Notes under the pieces: model-generated
Databases searched by the model: none
Seen by the model: the letters and a program-made list of their open reading frames with translations, nothing else
Told to the model about the DNA's origin: nothing
Source of the DNA: Clavulina sp. PMI_390
Lineage: Eukaryota; Basidiomycota; Agaricomycetes; Cantharellales; Hydnaceae
Reading direction: 5' to 3'
Length of the DNA: 64,000 nt
NCBI GenBank assembly: GCA_015039315.1
Contig: WIDE01000090.1
Span: 37,131-101,130 of the forward strand
Position numbers and translations under genes: made by a program
Shown here: positions 47,413-58,703 of the stretch, in pieces
How the letters are laid out: every line of letters begins with the position of its first letter
How positions within the stretch are numbered: the stretch's first letter is position 1

Positions 47413-49315
47413 TCATCCACGCAATTGTTCTATGGGGAAAAGCTTCTGATAACAGTCCCCATTCCGAGATGCCCCTGGCTCTCTCCAATGTCGATATGGA
47501 TCCGCTGCGGGTACCTTCTCGCCACAGCGGAAGCAGAAGTGCGCCCCGCATTGAGGACAGATCATCTACGGGTTAAGAACGCGACTTGGTCAGCATGATG
47601 AAACAATGATATGAATGGGCTACTTGGGACTGCACAACATACATGGTTACATCCTATATCCAAAGAAATCAGCTGCACATCAATGAACCAAATCCTTGAA
47701 CAAAACTCACCACTTATCCTCTCTGCGAGAGCAGAGCAGCCAGGACATCTTGTTGTGCTCTTATTCAACCATTTGTTCGTTTCCTCGAGCTGTTTCCGTC
47801 TCCGCTTCAGCATCCGCAGCTTGCGTTTCTCGCTCCATTCGCCAGGTATGTAGCCCAATACTGGTTGTGGGCGGATTTCACAAGCTGTTAATGATCCATG
47901 CCTGTGGCAGATCCAAACATGATGACTGAACAAGGTGAAGGCGAGAGAACCTGCTAGTGACCGCTCACCAAGCTTTCTCGCACTGCGTGCAGAACGAATA
48001 CCCGCACGCCTCACATGTCCTCAGTCGTTCCCATCCAGGTTCTCGTGATTCTCCAGTTGCTTTAGTTGGTGCTCGCACAGGTGCGAGGCAGAACTGGAGC
48101 GGGCAGTATACGATCGTCGAGTCTATACTCACACCAACCGAGGTCAATCACCATACGATACCACACCCAATTCAATTCGATGGTATGGATAACGTACCTC
48201 GTGCGAGTTCGCGCTGGACCCTGAGGAATTTCCAGCGCGCCACTTGTTCCTCCGTAAGCACCCTCCTCACATCTGCTTCGTCCGCCTCGCCCTTGTCCAA
48301 CACAACCTCCGTCTGTGACTCTCCACCATGCCTTGCAGCTGATGCTTTCATACATGCCTCATCAGGGCACTTTACACTCCCCAAGTGTCCCTCGTGTACT
48401 GCTAGACCCCATGCCTCACTCAAGCACGCTTTACAGAAGACGTGCCCGCATGCGGCAAGTCGGACACATGCAGCACCCTTGTGAGACTCGAGGCAGATCT
48501 GGCAGGGGAAAGTTGTGGACGCGAAAGAGGCGTCTGCAGCTTCAGAGTTATGCGTGGAGAGATAGTGTTGGAGGAGCGCTGGTTTTGGATGAGTGAGTTG
48601 AATGGCAAGGGTAGGAGGTGTTGTGGTCATGGCAGTGCTGATGCCTGCGGCGGTAGCTGGCGAAGGGCTACCACCCGATTCAATTTCCTTGTTTGACGAT
48701 GTCAATTCGAGTGGATTCGAGAGGAAGTCTCCGTGGATTATGAGCTCTGCAATTCGCCATAGAACACCCTCCCCCAAATCGCGGTGCTCGAGCCACAATT
48801 CGTGAAAGTGCATGACAAGTCGCTCAATCGATGTTGGAGGCAGCCATGAGTGTGTAAAGTAGACAGATTGGAACGAAGGTGGTGCCGAAAGGGGATACTC
48901 CAACGGCAAGAAGAGATCGAGAATTAGCGGGGGCAGAGTTTCCACAACTGTACTTGCAGAGCTATTCATCTCAGTCCCGATACTCGTAGATGATCCAGAA
49001 GCTACCGCAGAAGACTCTTCCTCCGAGTCCGAGCTCTCTGCGTCAGATCCAGCAGCCTCCTTTCTTATGGTGATATAATGCGGACCATCAAGGTCGATGG
49101 CCAGCTCGAGCTTAACCAGCGTCCCATCATCAGCGGTCTGTCTTGTCATACAATCTGGGTAGATAGCCTTGATGATCCAGACCACATCAAACATTCAGCG
49201 GTTTAGGTCGAGGTAATGACGATCTAGGGATAAGAAATACCTCCAGGGCCGTTAATTCGTCCTCAACAATCGAGCAACATTGCTCTCCTAGCAGTTGAGT
49301 TTCTGGCGCCGCCAT
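47413..49315 (-). CDS. RBR-type E3 ubiquitin ligase with RWD domain, copy 1
   Basis: RNF14/Itt1-like ligase that forms a thioester with ubiquitin before transfer. It starts MAAPETQLLGEQCCSIVEDE, spliced to AIYPDCMTRQTADDGTLVKL of an N-terminal RWD domain. RING1 is FPCQICLESHKGAACVRLAA, then CGHVFCKACLSEAWGL and VKCPDEACMKAS. The IBR part has TIVYCPLQFCLAPVRA and LRTCEACGYSFCTQCEKAWH. A helical linker, SEKRKLRMLKRRRKQLEETN, leads to RING2: TRCPGCSALAERISGCNHMI and CPQCGAHFCFRCGE. The catalytic cysteine is in GCNH and is encoded on an 11-nt exon. The protein ends PIEQLRG soon after. All zinc ligands I can check are present. It is a tandem duplicate of the next gene upstream. Confidence 0.88.
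47643..47653 (-). other. 11-nt micro-exon carrying the RBR catalytic cysteine, copy 1
   Basis: GATGTAACCAT on the minus strand lies between GATATAG and GTATG. It joins ERISG to MICPQCGAHFC and supplies the GCNH motif of RING2. The cysteine of this motif is the ubiquitin-accepting residue in RBR ligases. The same exon, same length and phase, exists in copy 2. Confidence 0.8.
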
Positions 49316-49380
49316 TGAGTGTGACAAAGTGGGGAAGATGAGAACGAAATTTTGATGATCTGGGTGTTCACTGCCTGCAG

Positions 49381-49390
49381 TATATATAAG
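49381..49390 (-). promoter_or_regulatory. TATA box of RBR copy 1
   Basis: The plus strand reads TATATATAAG, so the minus strand has CTTATATATA, about 66 nt upstream of the start codon. Confidence 0.55.
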
Positions 49391-49566
49391 GTCAATGCTG
49401 TGCACAGAATGACTTGGAAAAGTCAGGGGTGCGGTTCGGGGGTTGAAGGCTGTTCTGATTCACCGGCTCCGAAAACGAGCCTGGAGGATTCGCCCACATA
49501 TTATCATCCCATAAACGAGAAAAGCGATGAAATAAATATTGCAACTGTTGTCTGTACATCATGAAG

Positions 49567-51647
49567 TCATAACTGCGGGTCCGCCATCCCAGTCATCTCC
49601 TCCATCGTCAGTTCTACTGCAGGTATCCGCCTGCGTCCTTTCAATTTCTCCCCACGACTCGCTATGCCGTTCTCGAGCGAGATAGATTCGCGACCGCGGC
49701 AAATGCCAACCTCTCTCCAATGGCTGTATGGGTCAGTTGCCTTCAAGCGTTCCCCACAAGTATAGCAGAAGTGAGCACCACATCTTGAGCAGCACATCTA
49801 TTACCACATGACAGAGTGAGTGAGGATGAGAGGTTGCAATACAAATGAGGGACGGCTGAGAAACTTACATGATTGCAACCTGATCCAGCGCCAATTGAAC
49901 AGGGATAAAACAGGTAAAAATACGTTTAGCCACCCTCTCCGTCATATAGTACCAGCAAAGGGAGTCCATACCATCAGACTTCTCAACAGGTGTCGTACAG
50001 CCTGGGCATCGCATAATGATATTATCCCCAACCTCGCCGTGTATTCTTGCCACAGCAGCTGCAATGGCCAGGCGCCGTCGGCGCTCGAGCTCCTCTCTCG
50101 TTTGCTTCTGCCTCTCCCAGCGGTTGGCGGGCGCTGTGCTCCCTGATGGTTCAGGTCGAGTCTCTTTTACACGACGAAGGTTAGGTGTATTGAGATCGCC
50201 ACCGTAGGAACCATCGCAGAGAATAAGAGGTCCGTGCCTATGGCGGTGCAGGGCATCATTGGGGTAAAGAAGGAAGAAAACGAATCAGAAATTGGTTGAG
50301 ATGTGGTCAAGGGCTGGGGGAGGTGTTGTCTAAGTGTCGCACTCACCATGCTTTCTGGCACGACGCGCAGAATGCAAATCCACAGGCTTCGCAGGTCCGT
50401 AAGTCTTCGAGATTAGTTGGTGGCTCATCGCTCTCATCATCCAGTCCACTCTCCACATGTGCCCGCGGGGTCGGGCGGACAGGTGCTTGGCAGAATTGCA
50501 GTGGGCAATACACAATCGTAAGATCTATCGCAGGCAAGCGAGTTGTGAAAGAGTTGCGATCAAGATCTCTAGTGAGACGAGAAACTCAAAACATAGTGAC
50601 AAACCTCGAGCGAGATCACGTTGCAGCTTTAGCCACTTCCACCGTGCAACCTGCTCCTCGGTGAGCACCCTCCTCACATCGCTCTCACTCGCCTCGCCCA
50701 GATCCAAAGCTTGCGACGACGCGAGCTTCGCACTCTTGATGCACCCCTGGTCTGGGCATCTCACTTCAGCCACTCGGCCCTCATGCACAGCAAGGCCCCA
50801 CGCACCCCTCAGACAATCCTTGCAGAACACATGCTCGCATGCAGCGAGCCGAATGCAGGCTGCACCACGCCTGTCTTCGAGGCAGATTTGGCAGCTGAAT
50901 CTGGTCTGGTCGAAGGATGCGTCGTCGAGGAGCGTGTTGTATGCGATGAGCTGATCGCGGAGGATAGAAGGGACCGGATGTGTGAGTTGAAGGATGGGAG
51001 GCTCGACTGAAGATTTGCGCGAGGACGATGAGGAAGAGGAAGATGAGGATGGGGAGGAGATGGATGTGAGACGAAGTGGTTCGGTGAGAAATTCACCATG
51101 GACGATGTTTTCGGTAATACGCCATAGGACGCCCTCGCCGAGGCCACGCTGTTCTCTCCACAGATCGTGAAAAAAGACTACAAGGAGCTCTAATAAGCCT
51201 TCAGGGAGCCAAGAGTCCGACGCATAGAGGGAGAGAAATGCAGGAGGCGATTGGAGCGGGTAGTTTAGTGGAAGGAATAGGTCCAAGATCAGCGGAGGTA
51301 GATGCTCGATAAGAAGCTCTGAGGGTCGAGTGTTGTCGGCGGTTCTGGGAGAACCAAATGCAGGCGAGTCATCATGGAAAGGAGAATCAATGACGATTCG
51401 GTGAGGGCTATCGAGCTCGATGGCTAATTCGAGTTTGAGGAGTACGCCGTCCTCTTGGATTTCCTGGGAGACACAGTCGGGATAGATGGCCTAGGAGATT
51501 GTAAATTGGGGTCGCAGAAAGGTGGTTCATGCAGTGAGAACGACTCTGTGAAGAGGTTGATGTCATTCATACCTCAAGAGCTGTCAACTCATCCTCTACG
51601 ATGGAACGGCACTGCGCGAGCAACGAGTCTCCAGCATTGAAAGCCAT
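49567..51647 (-). CDS. RBR-type E3 ubiquitin ligase with RWD domain, copy 2
   Basis: Paralog of copy 1 with the same exon order. It starts MAFNAGDSLLAQCRSIVEDE and continues into an RWD domain containing LEHLPPLILDLFLPLNYPLQ-like strands. A Ser-run linker follows. RING1 reads FSCQICLEDRRGAACIRLAA, then CEHVFCKDCLRGAWGL and VRCPDQGCIKSA. The IBR part has LTIVYCPLQFCQAPVRPTPR and LRTCEACGFAFCASCQKAWH. After a charged linker with QTREELERRRRLAIAAAVAR, RING2 is IMRCPGCTTPVEKSDGCNHM and CCSRCGAHFCYTCGERL. The C-terminal tail is longer than in copy 1, ending EEMTGMADPQL. Both copies keep the RING2 catalytic cysteine, so both should be active. Divergence outside the zinc modules is large, so the duplication is not recent. 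Confidence 0.88.
49869..49879 (-). other. 11-nt micro-exon carrying the RBR catalytic cysteine, copy 2
   Basis: GTTGCAATCAT on the minus strand lies between GGATCAG and GTAAGT. It joins EKSDG to MCCSRCGAHFC and supplies GCNH, matching copy 1 in length, phase and content. Confidence 0.82.
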
Positions 51648-52609
51648 GACGAATAGAAGTAGAAGAGGGTAGAATAATGGTTCTAAGGAACGAGAACCAC
51701 CATCATCAGGCTTATAAGTGAAGTTGGTTGGCAGTTCATTGCTGGCTGTGCGTGGCGGTGTCCGAGGAATGAATGACTCCACAGCACGGAACGGAATCCT
51801 CAGGGATCGACTCAATATGAACGGTTGTCGTCTTCGTCGTCGCTCACGCGTTGGAGAGCTAGCTTCTGGTTGAGAAAGAACGAGGCAATGCAACGCTGGT
51901 CATAAATGACATGTTCGCGAAGGGCAGTTGTGCGAATCTCTGCACATGTTCGAGGCAGGTTGTAAAAGGCCTCTCTATCGCGATCTTCTCTCGATCGTGA
52001 AGTGGGAGTCCTACCACATCCTGGGCTCGGCCCAAGCGGATAAGAAGTACTCCTGCTAGTTATGCAATATTTTAATGCCAAGGTGCCATAGCACATGATG
52101 CCGTCAAAGTTCACTCTTCGCATCCGCCCCTCGCTACATTTAGCTTACTAACATACGCTGTACAATAACATTGCGGCATCCACACCGAAAAATAACTCCA
52201 CTACACTCTCGAGGAGTGAAACCAATATATACATAAATCAAGAGTCATAACCAGATGACCCCAAGGGGGAAAAGCCAGGGTGGACTGAAGAGTGGGAGAG
52301 GGCGAGAGAGAGTGGGATTTCCCTTCCGAGTCCTTGTCTTTTGTGTGCCTTCCTTCCCTTCGATGGCATCGAAGCAGCGGTGGCGGTCCCGCTCCACGTT
52401 AAAAGGGGGGTATATATGCGCAGTTTTGCCTGAGGCGCGCATTTCATTATGATCGAGGATAAAACGTCTGCTCTCTTCTTCTCCTTCAATCTAACTGAAA
52501 TCGGAGTTTCCGCCAAGCGTTAGTTCGATGAACCCAACCTGACAGCTTAGACGATAGAGCGAGACAGAAATGCGTACCATTTTTCCCTTTCTTTTCCACA
52601 TGGATTTTG
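51648..52609. other. Intergenic between RBR copy 2 and the CPL1-like gene
   Basis: No gene is supported. The left end is the RBR copy 2 promoter and the right end the CPL1-like 3' flank. A pyrimidine-rich tract and a short AT-rich segment (near 52190) are present. Confidence 0.45.
51711..51716 (-). promoter_or_regulatory. TATA box of RBR copy 2
   Basis: The minus strand reads TATAAG about 64 nt before the start codon, matching the spacing at RBR copy 1. Confidence 0.5.
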
Positions 52610-53470
52610 TTAGCTCAGGAGGTTGGCAATCCCGGCCGCCTGCTGCTCGCGAAGGGTCTGGAGCTGAGGCTGCTGCTGCTGAGATGCCGCACCCTCTGAA
52701 TCTGAAACGCACTCGAACCACGCCTCGCCGTTCGCCTGCAGGACGGGAACGCGGCGCGAACCAGCCTTGCACCTGTGCACGACACATCGCCCCACGCGGC
52801 ATTCGACGTCGCTCACGTTGGGCAGCGCGGTACAATCGACACCAGCAGCGGGGAGATCGTCAATCTCGCTGGGCGTCAGGCCATAAGTGTAGGGCACGAC
52901 GCAGCCGCCACAGCTCTCGAGGTTCGACTGGGTGTCGAGGCATTCGTATGCCGAATCCGATTGCGAATGGGAGACGCGGGAAGATAAGGAGGAAGGGAAG
53001 CTGCTGTAGATCCCGCACTTGGACAAGCCAGGCTGGCATCGGTGCTCTGAGCGCGCGAGCTCGGCAGGGGACCGCTTGCGAGCGCTGGGGGGCGCGGTGC
53101 AATGGCGGTTAGAATGGGTGAGGACCAACGCGGCGACGGTGAGCTCTACGAGGATGGCAGGCTGAGACCTGGCTGCCTTTGCTGCGGTAGCATCAGCTTT
53201 GATGAAGGCTGAGAGACCTGAAGCCGAGGCACTGTCGTCACAATAATTGCCTCAGTACTCTGCAGGAAGCGAGAAATTGCAGAAGACTTGAACTTACCAA
53301 ACGCAGAATGACGCGCCAGATGATAAGACGCCAAAATTCTTTCCAAGGACAGTGAGGCTAAGACCGCTGATGTTCGCACAGACCGTAGCGCGAGATTCCA
53401 GAACGGCAGCTGAGGTGAATAAGGGGAGGATGAATAGTGACAGAATGAATGAGCGCATCGCCAGGATCAT
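52610..53470 (-). CDS. Secreted CPL1/PriA-like cysteine-rich protein
   Basis: Extracellular protein of the basidiomycete PriA/CPL1-like group. The start MILAMRSFILSLFILPLF leads to a clear signal peptide with likely cleavage after the SAA region. The first exon ends in a Cys-containing segment, ASFCV, and is spliced to CASASGLSAFIKADATAAKA. The diagnostic C-terminal domain begins with CTAPPSARKRSPAELARSEH and runs through CGIYSS, YECLDTQSNLESCGGCVVPY, AAGVDCTALPNVSDVECRVG and RCVVHRCKAG, with evenly spaced cysteines expected to form disulfides. A Gln-rich tail ends AGIANLLS. Relatives are linked to cell wall and fruiting or virulence traits in some fungi, but the molecular role is unclear. 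About 264 residues in two exons. Confidence 0.88.
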
Positions 53471-54309
53471 TGTTTCGATGATTAAGGATTGACGGCTTGG
53501 TGTGGATGGAGAGATCGATAGCACGTCGAGGCAGTCAAGGGGAACAGAGAGAGACTTTGGTGGGGCTGGATTGTCTGCTCGAAAACTCATCGAGAGACGC
53601 GCTGTTCTTATAGTAGTGAGTTTGCATATTGGGCGTATTTTGGTGTGCATATTCTACGTGTGCGGGTTCCTGCTGCTCCAGGTGACCTCATTTCAGAAGG
53701 TCTCGGCAAGCGAGCGAAGGAGAGAGAGAGAGCGCACAAGCTGTTCCTGTGGGAGGCGACGATCGGCGTTGTCAAATGGTCGGCGTCGGCGATGGAACGC
53801 ATGTTTCGTCATCTAGGAAGCGGAGTTGAAAAGCATCGAAGTATGTGAATTTGGGCGGAAAATCCATTGCTCGGATTCTCCTGAACCTCGTCGTTGTCGG
53901 GGAGGAGTTCTCTGTCCTCTTCATGACGGCTCCGGTACTTGGCATTTGCCGGTGCGCGGCCGATCGAGGTGTCGGAATTTGATGCATGAATTGAATACAG
54001 AAAAAAAGCTGAACAAATTGGCTTGAATTGGGTGAAATTGAATTGGAGTTTGGCATGAGGCTGACTGAGGATGATGGGCGGCCCGCGCCAGACAAGAGAG
54101 AGACGTAACAAATTCTTGCTTCTGCCTCGTTCCTGTCCCTCCTCTGCGTCTCGCCCGCCTCTAAAGTGCCCGCAGCCTCTTTTTGTCAGACGTATCTGCC
54201 CATTATCAGCTGGCACTTGATCTTGCCGTAATCATTGCCTCGGATTCACGCTCACTTGGTACTAGAATTTCATACCTCGTATCGTCGTCCGAACAACACA
54301 CAGCGCTGA
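53471..54309. other. Divergent intergenic region, CPL1-like / acyltransferase
   Basis: No gene is supported. It must contain both promoters. A CTATAAG-like site on the minus strand near 53608 is 140 nt before the CPL1-like start and is a weak TATA candidate. Confidence 0.45.
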
Positions 54310-56690
54310 ATGGCGAACGAACGTCTGGCCCCTCAAAGCCGGCCTCTGAGCGCGAATGAGCTGTAAGTTCCTCATAGCATCGATTCTCGTCTGCTAGGCT
54401 GATATGCATCCCGTTCTAGCTCTTACTTCCTTCCCAGTCGCGAGTTTGGCATGAACGATGCATTTTGTGCGTAGCTTCTCGAATCACAGCCTGTCTGTCT
54501 GTCTGTCTCCGCTTCTTCGCTCACAACGAATCATGCCATCGTCCCTGTCCTCATCCAGTGAACAACACCTTTCATGCCCCACGAGGACTCATCACCCCAA
54601 AGCGCGTTCGCCTCGCATGGGCAATTACGTGCATTCGCCATCCTCTAATGGTCACACGAGTTGACATGGTGGCTGGGCAGTACGACACTGCGCATTTCGT
54701 GTGAGTGATCTTGAGCGCTTGATTAGTCGCCGGGCATCCCCCCTCTGCTCTAGGCGTCTCGCCACCTTCTCGATGATAGGGCCAGTGGGTGGGTGGGTAG
54801 GTGTGCTTCCACAGTCCAAATGACTCTCCCTAAACCACCTCGCTGGCCACCGGAGACGGTGCTCCACCTACCCAATCCGGCGATTTTCCCACTTGCGATC
54901 GAGGCCCCATCCTTCGACCCACCCCCATACTCCCTCGACTTTTCTGCCTCCGTCGCTCAATCTCACGCTGACGATCCTTTTTTTTTTTAATTCTCTTTCG
55001 TTTCCTTTTTTTGGCCATCCACACACAGTTATGATCCTCCACCGAACCCTCAATCCGCTATACACCAAACAGCATCGTCCTTGCATTTCTACTCAAATGC
55101 CAACACTGAGGATCTGATTGAGCGCTACACGAACGGCCCTCGTCAAATCGCTGCAGCAGTGCCAACTGTCTTACTTATCGGATCATTTGAACCAGATGAC
55201 GCCTTTGCCGAAGCCAGCTGTGGCAAATCGGATATCCCGCAAGCTACCTCATCTCAAACCAAGAACAAGCATCCCAATCATGACAAGATGCAAGCTTACT
55301 CGATGCTCATTGGAGTGGCGCATGTCGCAATGGATGGAGTCGGCACGCACATGTCTGCCAAAGTGATCCTCGAGTTGCTCGGAGGCACATCACCTCAGAC
55401 GGGACGCGTTAGGACGGATGATGAGCTGATGAAGATACTCGAGCACGAATGGACGTTGCGGTTCTCAGGGCAGGGGCCTCAGATCCGTGTGCTACCTCTG
55501 AGTGTCGAGGAGCGAGCCCCTGGCTACGACACAGAGCAAGCCCGACGCGACTTTGTGCAGGATCAGAAGAGTTATGTCGTACGTTGTTTCTTTATTCCTT
55601 TTCCTTATGTCTGGTATGTATCTCTAACACGAAAACGAATTATTCAATTCAGGGAGGCCATGCTATTCCACGTCTTCCGCCTCCCCGCCCATCCTCCACT
55701 CCAGCCACACCACCTGGTCCCTCACCTCCGCGGCGAACCATCTACCAGGACACATTCTTCACAAAATCCGATACGACCGCCATCCTCGCCAAATGCAAAT
55801 CTGAGGGAGTCTCCATCCAAAACGTGCTCTTTGCAGCGTCCAATCTCTCCTGGTTGCGAATCGTGCATGCTGACGACGCGCGCGGAAAGAGGATTCGGGG
55901 ACAAATGAGTGATATGAGTCGACAGCCTGGCAAGATGCTCAGTGGGCGGCTCGATTGGCCTGCGCTGATGTATTCTGCTGCTGGGCTGAGGAACCTGCTG
56001 CCTGGTGGTCCAGCCATAATGGGTACGGATGGCGTCACCCTCATCCCGCAAAGCCATGCGTACTTGTCGATTGGGTACTATAATGTCATGCTGTCCTCCA
56101 CGGGCGCTCCCTTGAGATCTGGGGCGCAAAGTGCGAGTGGGGCACGGTGGTTCTGGGATCAGGCTCGCGAGGCGAGGAAGCAGAATGAAAAGGCCGTCAA
56201 GGATCCCAAGTTCCTCGAGCGCGGTGTCGAGCATGGAAAAGAGCGATGTGGACGAGCCAAGGCGTTTGCAGTGGATGACGACAAGCGCATGGGTATCGCT
56301 CCTGCTAACCCTATCAGTGCCAAACCTCCTGCGCCTGCACCTATCCCTGCTCCTGCTGCACCAGCCACGAACCCTCCTTCGCCCCCTCCCCCGTCTATGG
56401 CACTCGTTGGGTTCTCTCTCCTCGGGAACCTCGACCCCATATACGATGCTGCGCGCAACTTCCCTGCTCTCGAGCTCGTCGCGGCTACAAACGGGACACG
56501 CAAGGGTCCTGGGGCGCTGCTCATTTTTTCGCATACGTGTGCGGGGAGGCTGCTTGTCCACGTTGGGTGGGACGAGGCGGGCTTTGAGAAGGGGTTGGTT
56601 GAAGACTATGCGGCGGGGATATCGGAGTGCATCAGGGAGTTTGGGTTGGCAGGGGAAGAGGGAAAGGATGTGGTGCTTGCAAGGTTGTGA
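54310..56690 (+). CDS. HxxxDG-type acyltransferase (condensation / alcohol-acetyltransferase-like)
   Basis: Predicted CoA-type acyltransferase. It starts MANERLAPQSRPLSANEL and continues via small exons as SYFLPSREFGMNDAFLNNTF, HAPRGLITPKRVRLAWAITC and DPPPNPQSAIHQTASSLHF. The catalytic motif HVAMDG, followed by VGTHMSAKVILELLGG, is in GVAHVAMDG near residue 165. The second half has FFTKSDTTAILAKCKSEGVS and IQNVLFAASNLSWLRIVHAD, a strand pattern typical of the C-terminal lobe. A Pro/Ala-rich insert (PAPAPIPAPAAPATNPPSPP) lies before SLLGNLDPIYDAARNFPALE. The end, GRLLVHVGWDEAGFEKGLVE to DVVLARL, is hydrophobic-helical. About 690 residues. Substrate is unknown; the family includes alcohol acetyltransferases and NRPS-like condensation folds. 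Confidence 0.75.
54491..54508. repeat. Tetranucleotide microsatellite
   Basis: CTGT repeated about four and a half times, inside an intron of the acyltransferase gene. Such tracts vary in length between strains. Confidence 0.7.
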
Positions 56691-56972
56691 GCGAGAGTGG
56701 TACTATATCTTATTGTGGCTATCAAGGGTTGTCTATCGTCTCTGCTTTTCCTTAATTATTGTCGCTGCGACGCGCTGCATAGCTAGAGTACTGGATAGTT
56801 TGCATCTGGAAGAAAATCGCAAGTACTTGCTCATTTAGTCGGATTTTCCCCGCATGTTACATCATCCGGAGCCGCTGCGAGTCCTTGATCGCAGTTCGTC
56901 TTATCTCCTCTTCCGAACCATCTCGATACGACCTCATCCACGCCTCAAGACAAATTTTGAATATCAGACACG

Positions 56973-57761
56973 ATGGTCAAGTCCTCTGATGTCCTTTTGA
57001 TCTTGGTAAGACGCAGTGCTATTGGACCCCTTGTTGTTGAGCGCCAAACTGAACGATATGGCGCTGTTGCATATAGGTTGCTATCCTCTTCCCACCAGCG
57101 GCTGGTCAGTTTTAGCCCTATTCGTTTCTCCAATTCGTAATATCTACGCGCGGCTGTTTCACGTTTGGTTGGCGGGAATGACGACCCTGCCCTGCCCTGC
57201 GTGCTGCGCGTGTTGCGTTCCTGAACGTCCGGGTGGACCTGTCCGACTGACCCCGGTGACCCTGTCTTTGTCCTTTTGATCGGTCTCCGATACCTGCAGC
57301 TGCCTTCGTGACTGGGTGCTCATGCGACCTCCTCATTAACATTGGCCTGGTGCGTCCAACAGTCCATCCGAACATCGTCTTATCGTCTGTTCGGTGACAC
57401 TGACAGCTTCGTTCTGTTTTCATCCCGCAAATGTCAAATTACTCCACCTGATCAGTCTATTTTGGGCTACATCCCTGGCCTCCTTCACGCTTTCTGGCTC
57501 GTCTACAAGAAGATGAAGGCTGAGGAGATGTTCGGCGAGGGTGGCTACAAGTGTATGTGTCCCACACCTCATCTCTCTCAGCTCGCCCCGTTTGTCCCAA
57601 GCCTGACAGCTTCTTGACCCTTTCTCTGCATATCTTCTCCCTCGGCCCTTTACTTTGCGCCTTCTCTCGTAATGAAAGATCTTGGCAATGGTGAATTTGA
57701 GCCTGTCGTGGCATCTGATGCCGAGGCTCAGCAGCCCGCCAGCTATGGCGCAACCGCGTAA
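56973..57761 (+). CDS. Pmp3-family plasma membrane proteolipid, copy 1
   Basis: Small hydrophobic protein that affects membrane potential and salt tolerance in yeast. It starts MVKSSDVLLILVAILFPPAA, with a first membrane helix. Then AAFVTGCSCDLLINIGLS and ILGYIPGLLHAFWLVYKKMK form the second helix and the conserved loop. The tail reads AEEMFGEGGYKYLGNGEFEP and ends ASYGATA. Five short exons splice in frame; about 95 residues, with a longer C-terminal tail than yeast Pmp3. Family motifs CSCDLLIN and LGYIPG-x-xHAF-W are intact. A second copy lies about 3.2 kb away on the same strand. Confidence 0.93.
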
Positions 57762-58703
57762 CTGCATGCATAGTACCAAGGCATCGCTTACACGCGTATG
57801 GTTCGTTGCTGCACATGCGCGTACTTGGCATGGTCTTTTGCTCGTATTACTTTACCCTGTAATACTGGACCTGCCCGCAGCTTTTCATGATGCTCAAGTT
57901 CCCTTTTCTCTCCTTCTTGGTTGTCGCGATGATACCTCAGAGCTTCCTGTGGAAGCAATACCTCTTTCTATCTCCCCAATTCATTGATTCATCCCAGTAT
58001 GCATGGATTCGTGTTGTATGCTTCCAGAGCGGCTGAAACGGGTCGAGGGATTGAGACTCACGTGCAGCTCACCTCTCACGGCTGCCTTTTTGCTCTCGTG
58101 CGTGGTAGAGTGAGCGAAGTACTGATCTCGTTGCATGATTCATCACTATCTCTCTACCGACACTTCCGAGCGTGCATAGATACGCACTACCTACCCCAGT
58201 GTGAATCATCCCAGTCAACAGCCCACCAGCCCCAACTTGGATTGCCTCAGAAACGGTGAGACCCCCCGAATAACCAGGTTTGCAAATTGGAAGTGAAACA
58301 TTAGACCCGTAGGCACGCTATTCGCTCACCCATGTTCTATTTGCAGGGTGTTTTCATTCAGCATCTCCGTTTCAGCCCAGTGCTTCTGTATGATTGGTGG
58401 GAGATCATGCCCAATTCGGCAGTTGGAGATTATGCTTCATTATACAATCTTCAATATCATAATTGTCAAGGCTGTCACTATCACGAGAGTGGCACTGCAT
58501 CAGATCTTGGGAGGAATATTTATTCCTCCATCCACAACTGTTAGCCGGTAGCCTGCGATCGCCCAACAGCAACGCGATGACCTTCCGAAGCCTCGCTGCT
58601 GGTCGGCCTCTCGCGCCCACCACCATCCACCCACCACGAACCTCACCTTCTGCTAACCCCCTACCCTATTAGCCTCACCTCTCCCTTAAATCTAACTACA
58701 GAG
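57762..58703. other. Intergenic between Pmp3 copy 1 and the hydrolase-like gene
   Basis: No gene is supported; the open frames found are short and lack family motifs. The stretch should contain the Pmp3 3' end and the next promoter. Confidence 0.45.

Noticed and set aside
52570..53112. Plus-strand frame of 180 codons rich in Arg
   Set aside because: Shadow of the CPL1-like gene on the opposite strand, which has a signal peptide and ordered cysteines.
55722..56561. Minus-strand frame of 279 codons
   Set aside because: Arg/Ser-rich antisense shadow of the acyltransferase exon; no motif.
57984..58544. Short plus-strand frames between Pmp3 copy 1 and the hydrolase-like gene
   Set aside because: No family motif and no consistent splicing; treated as intergenic.
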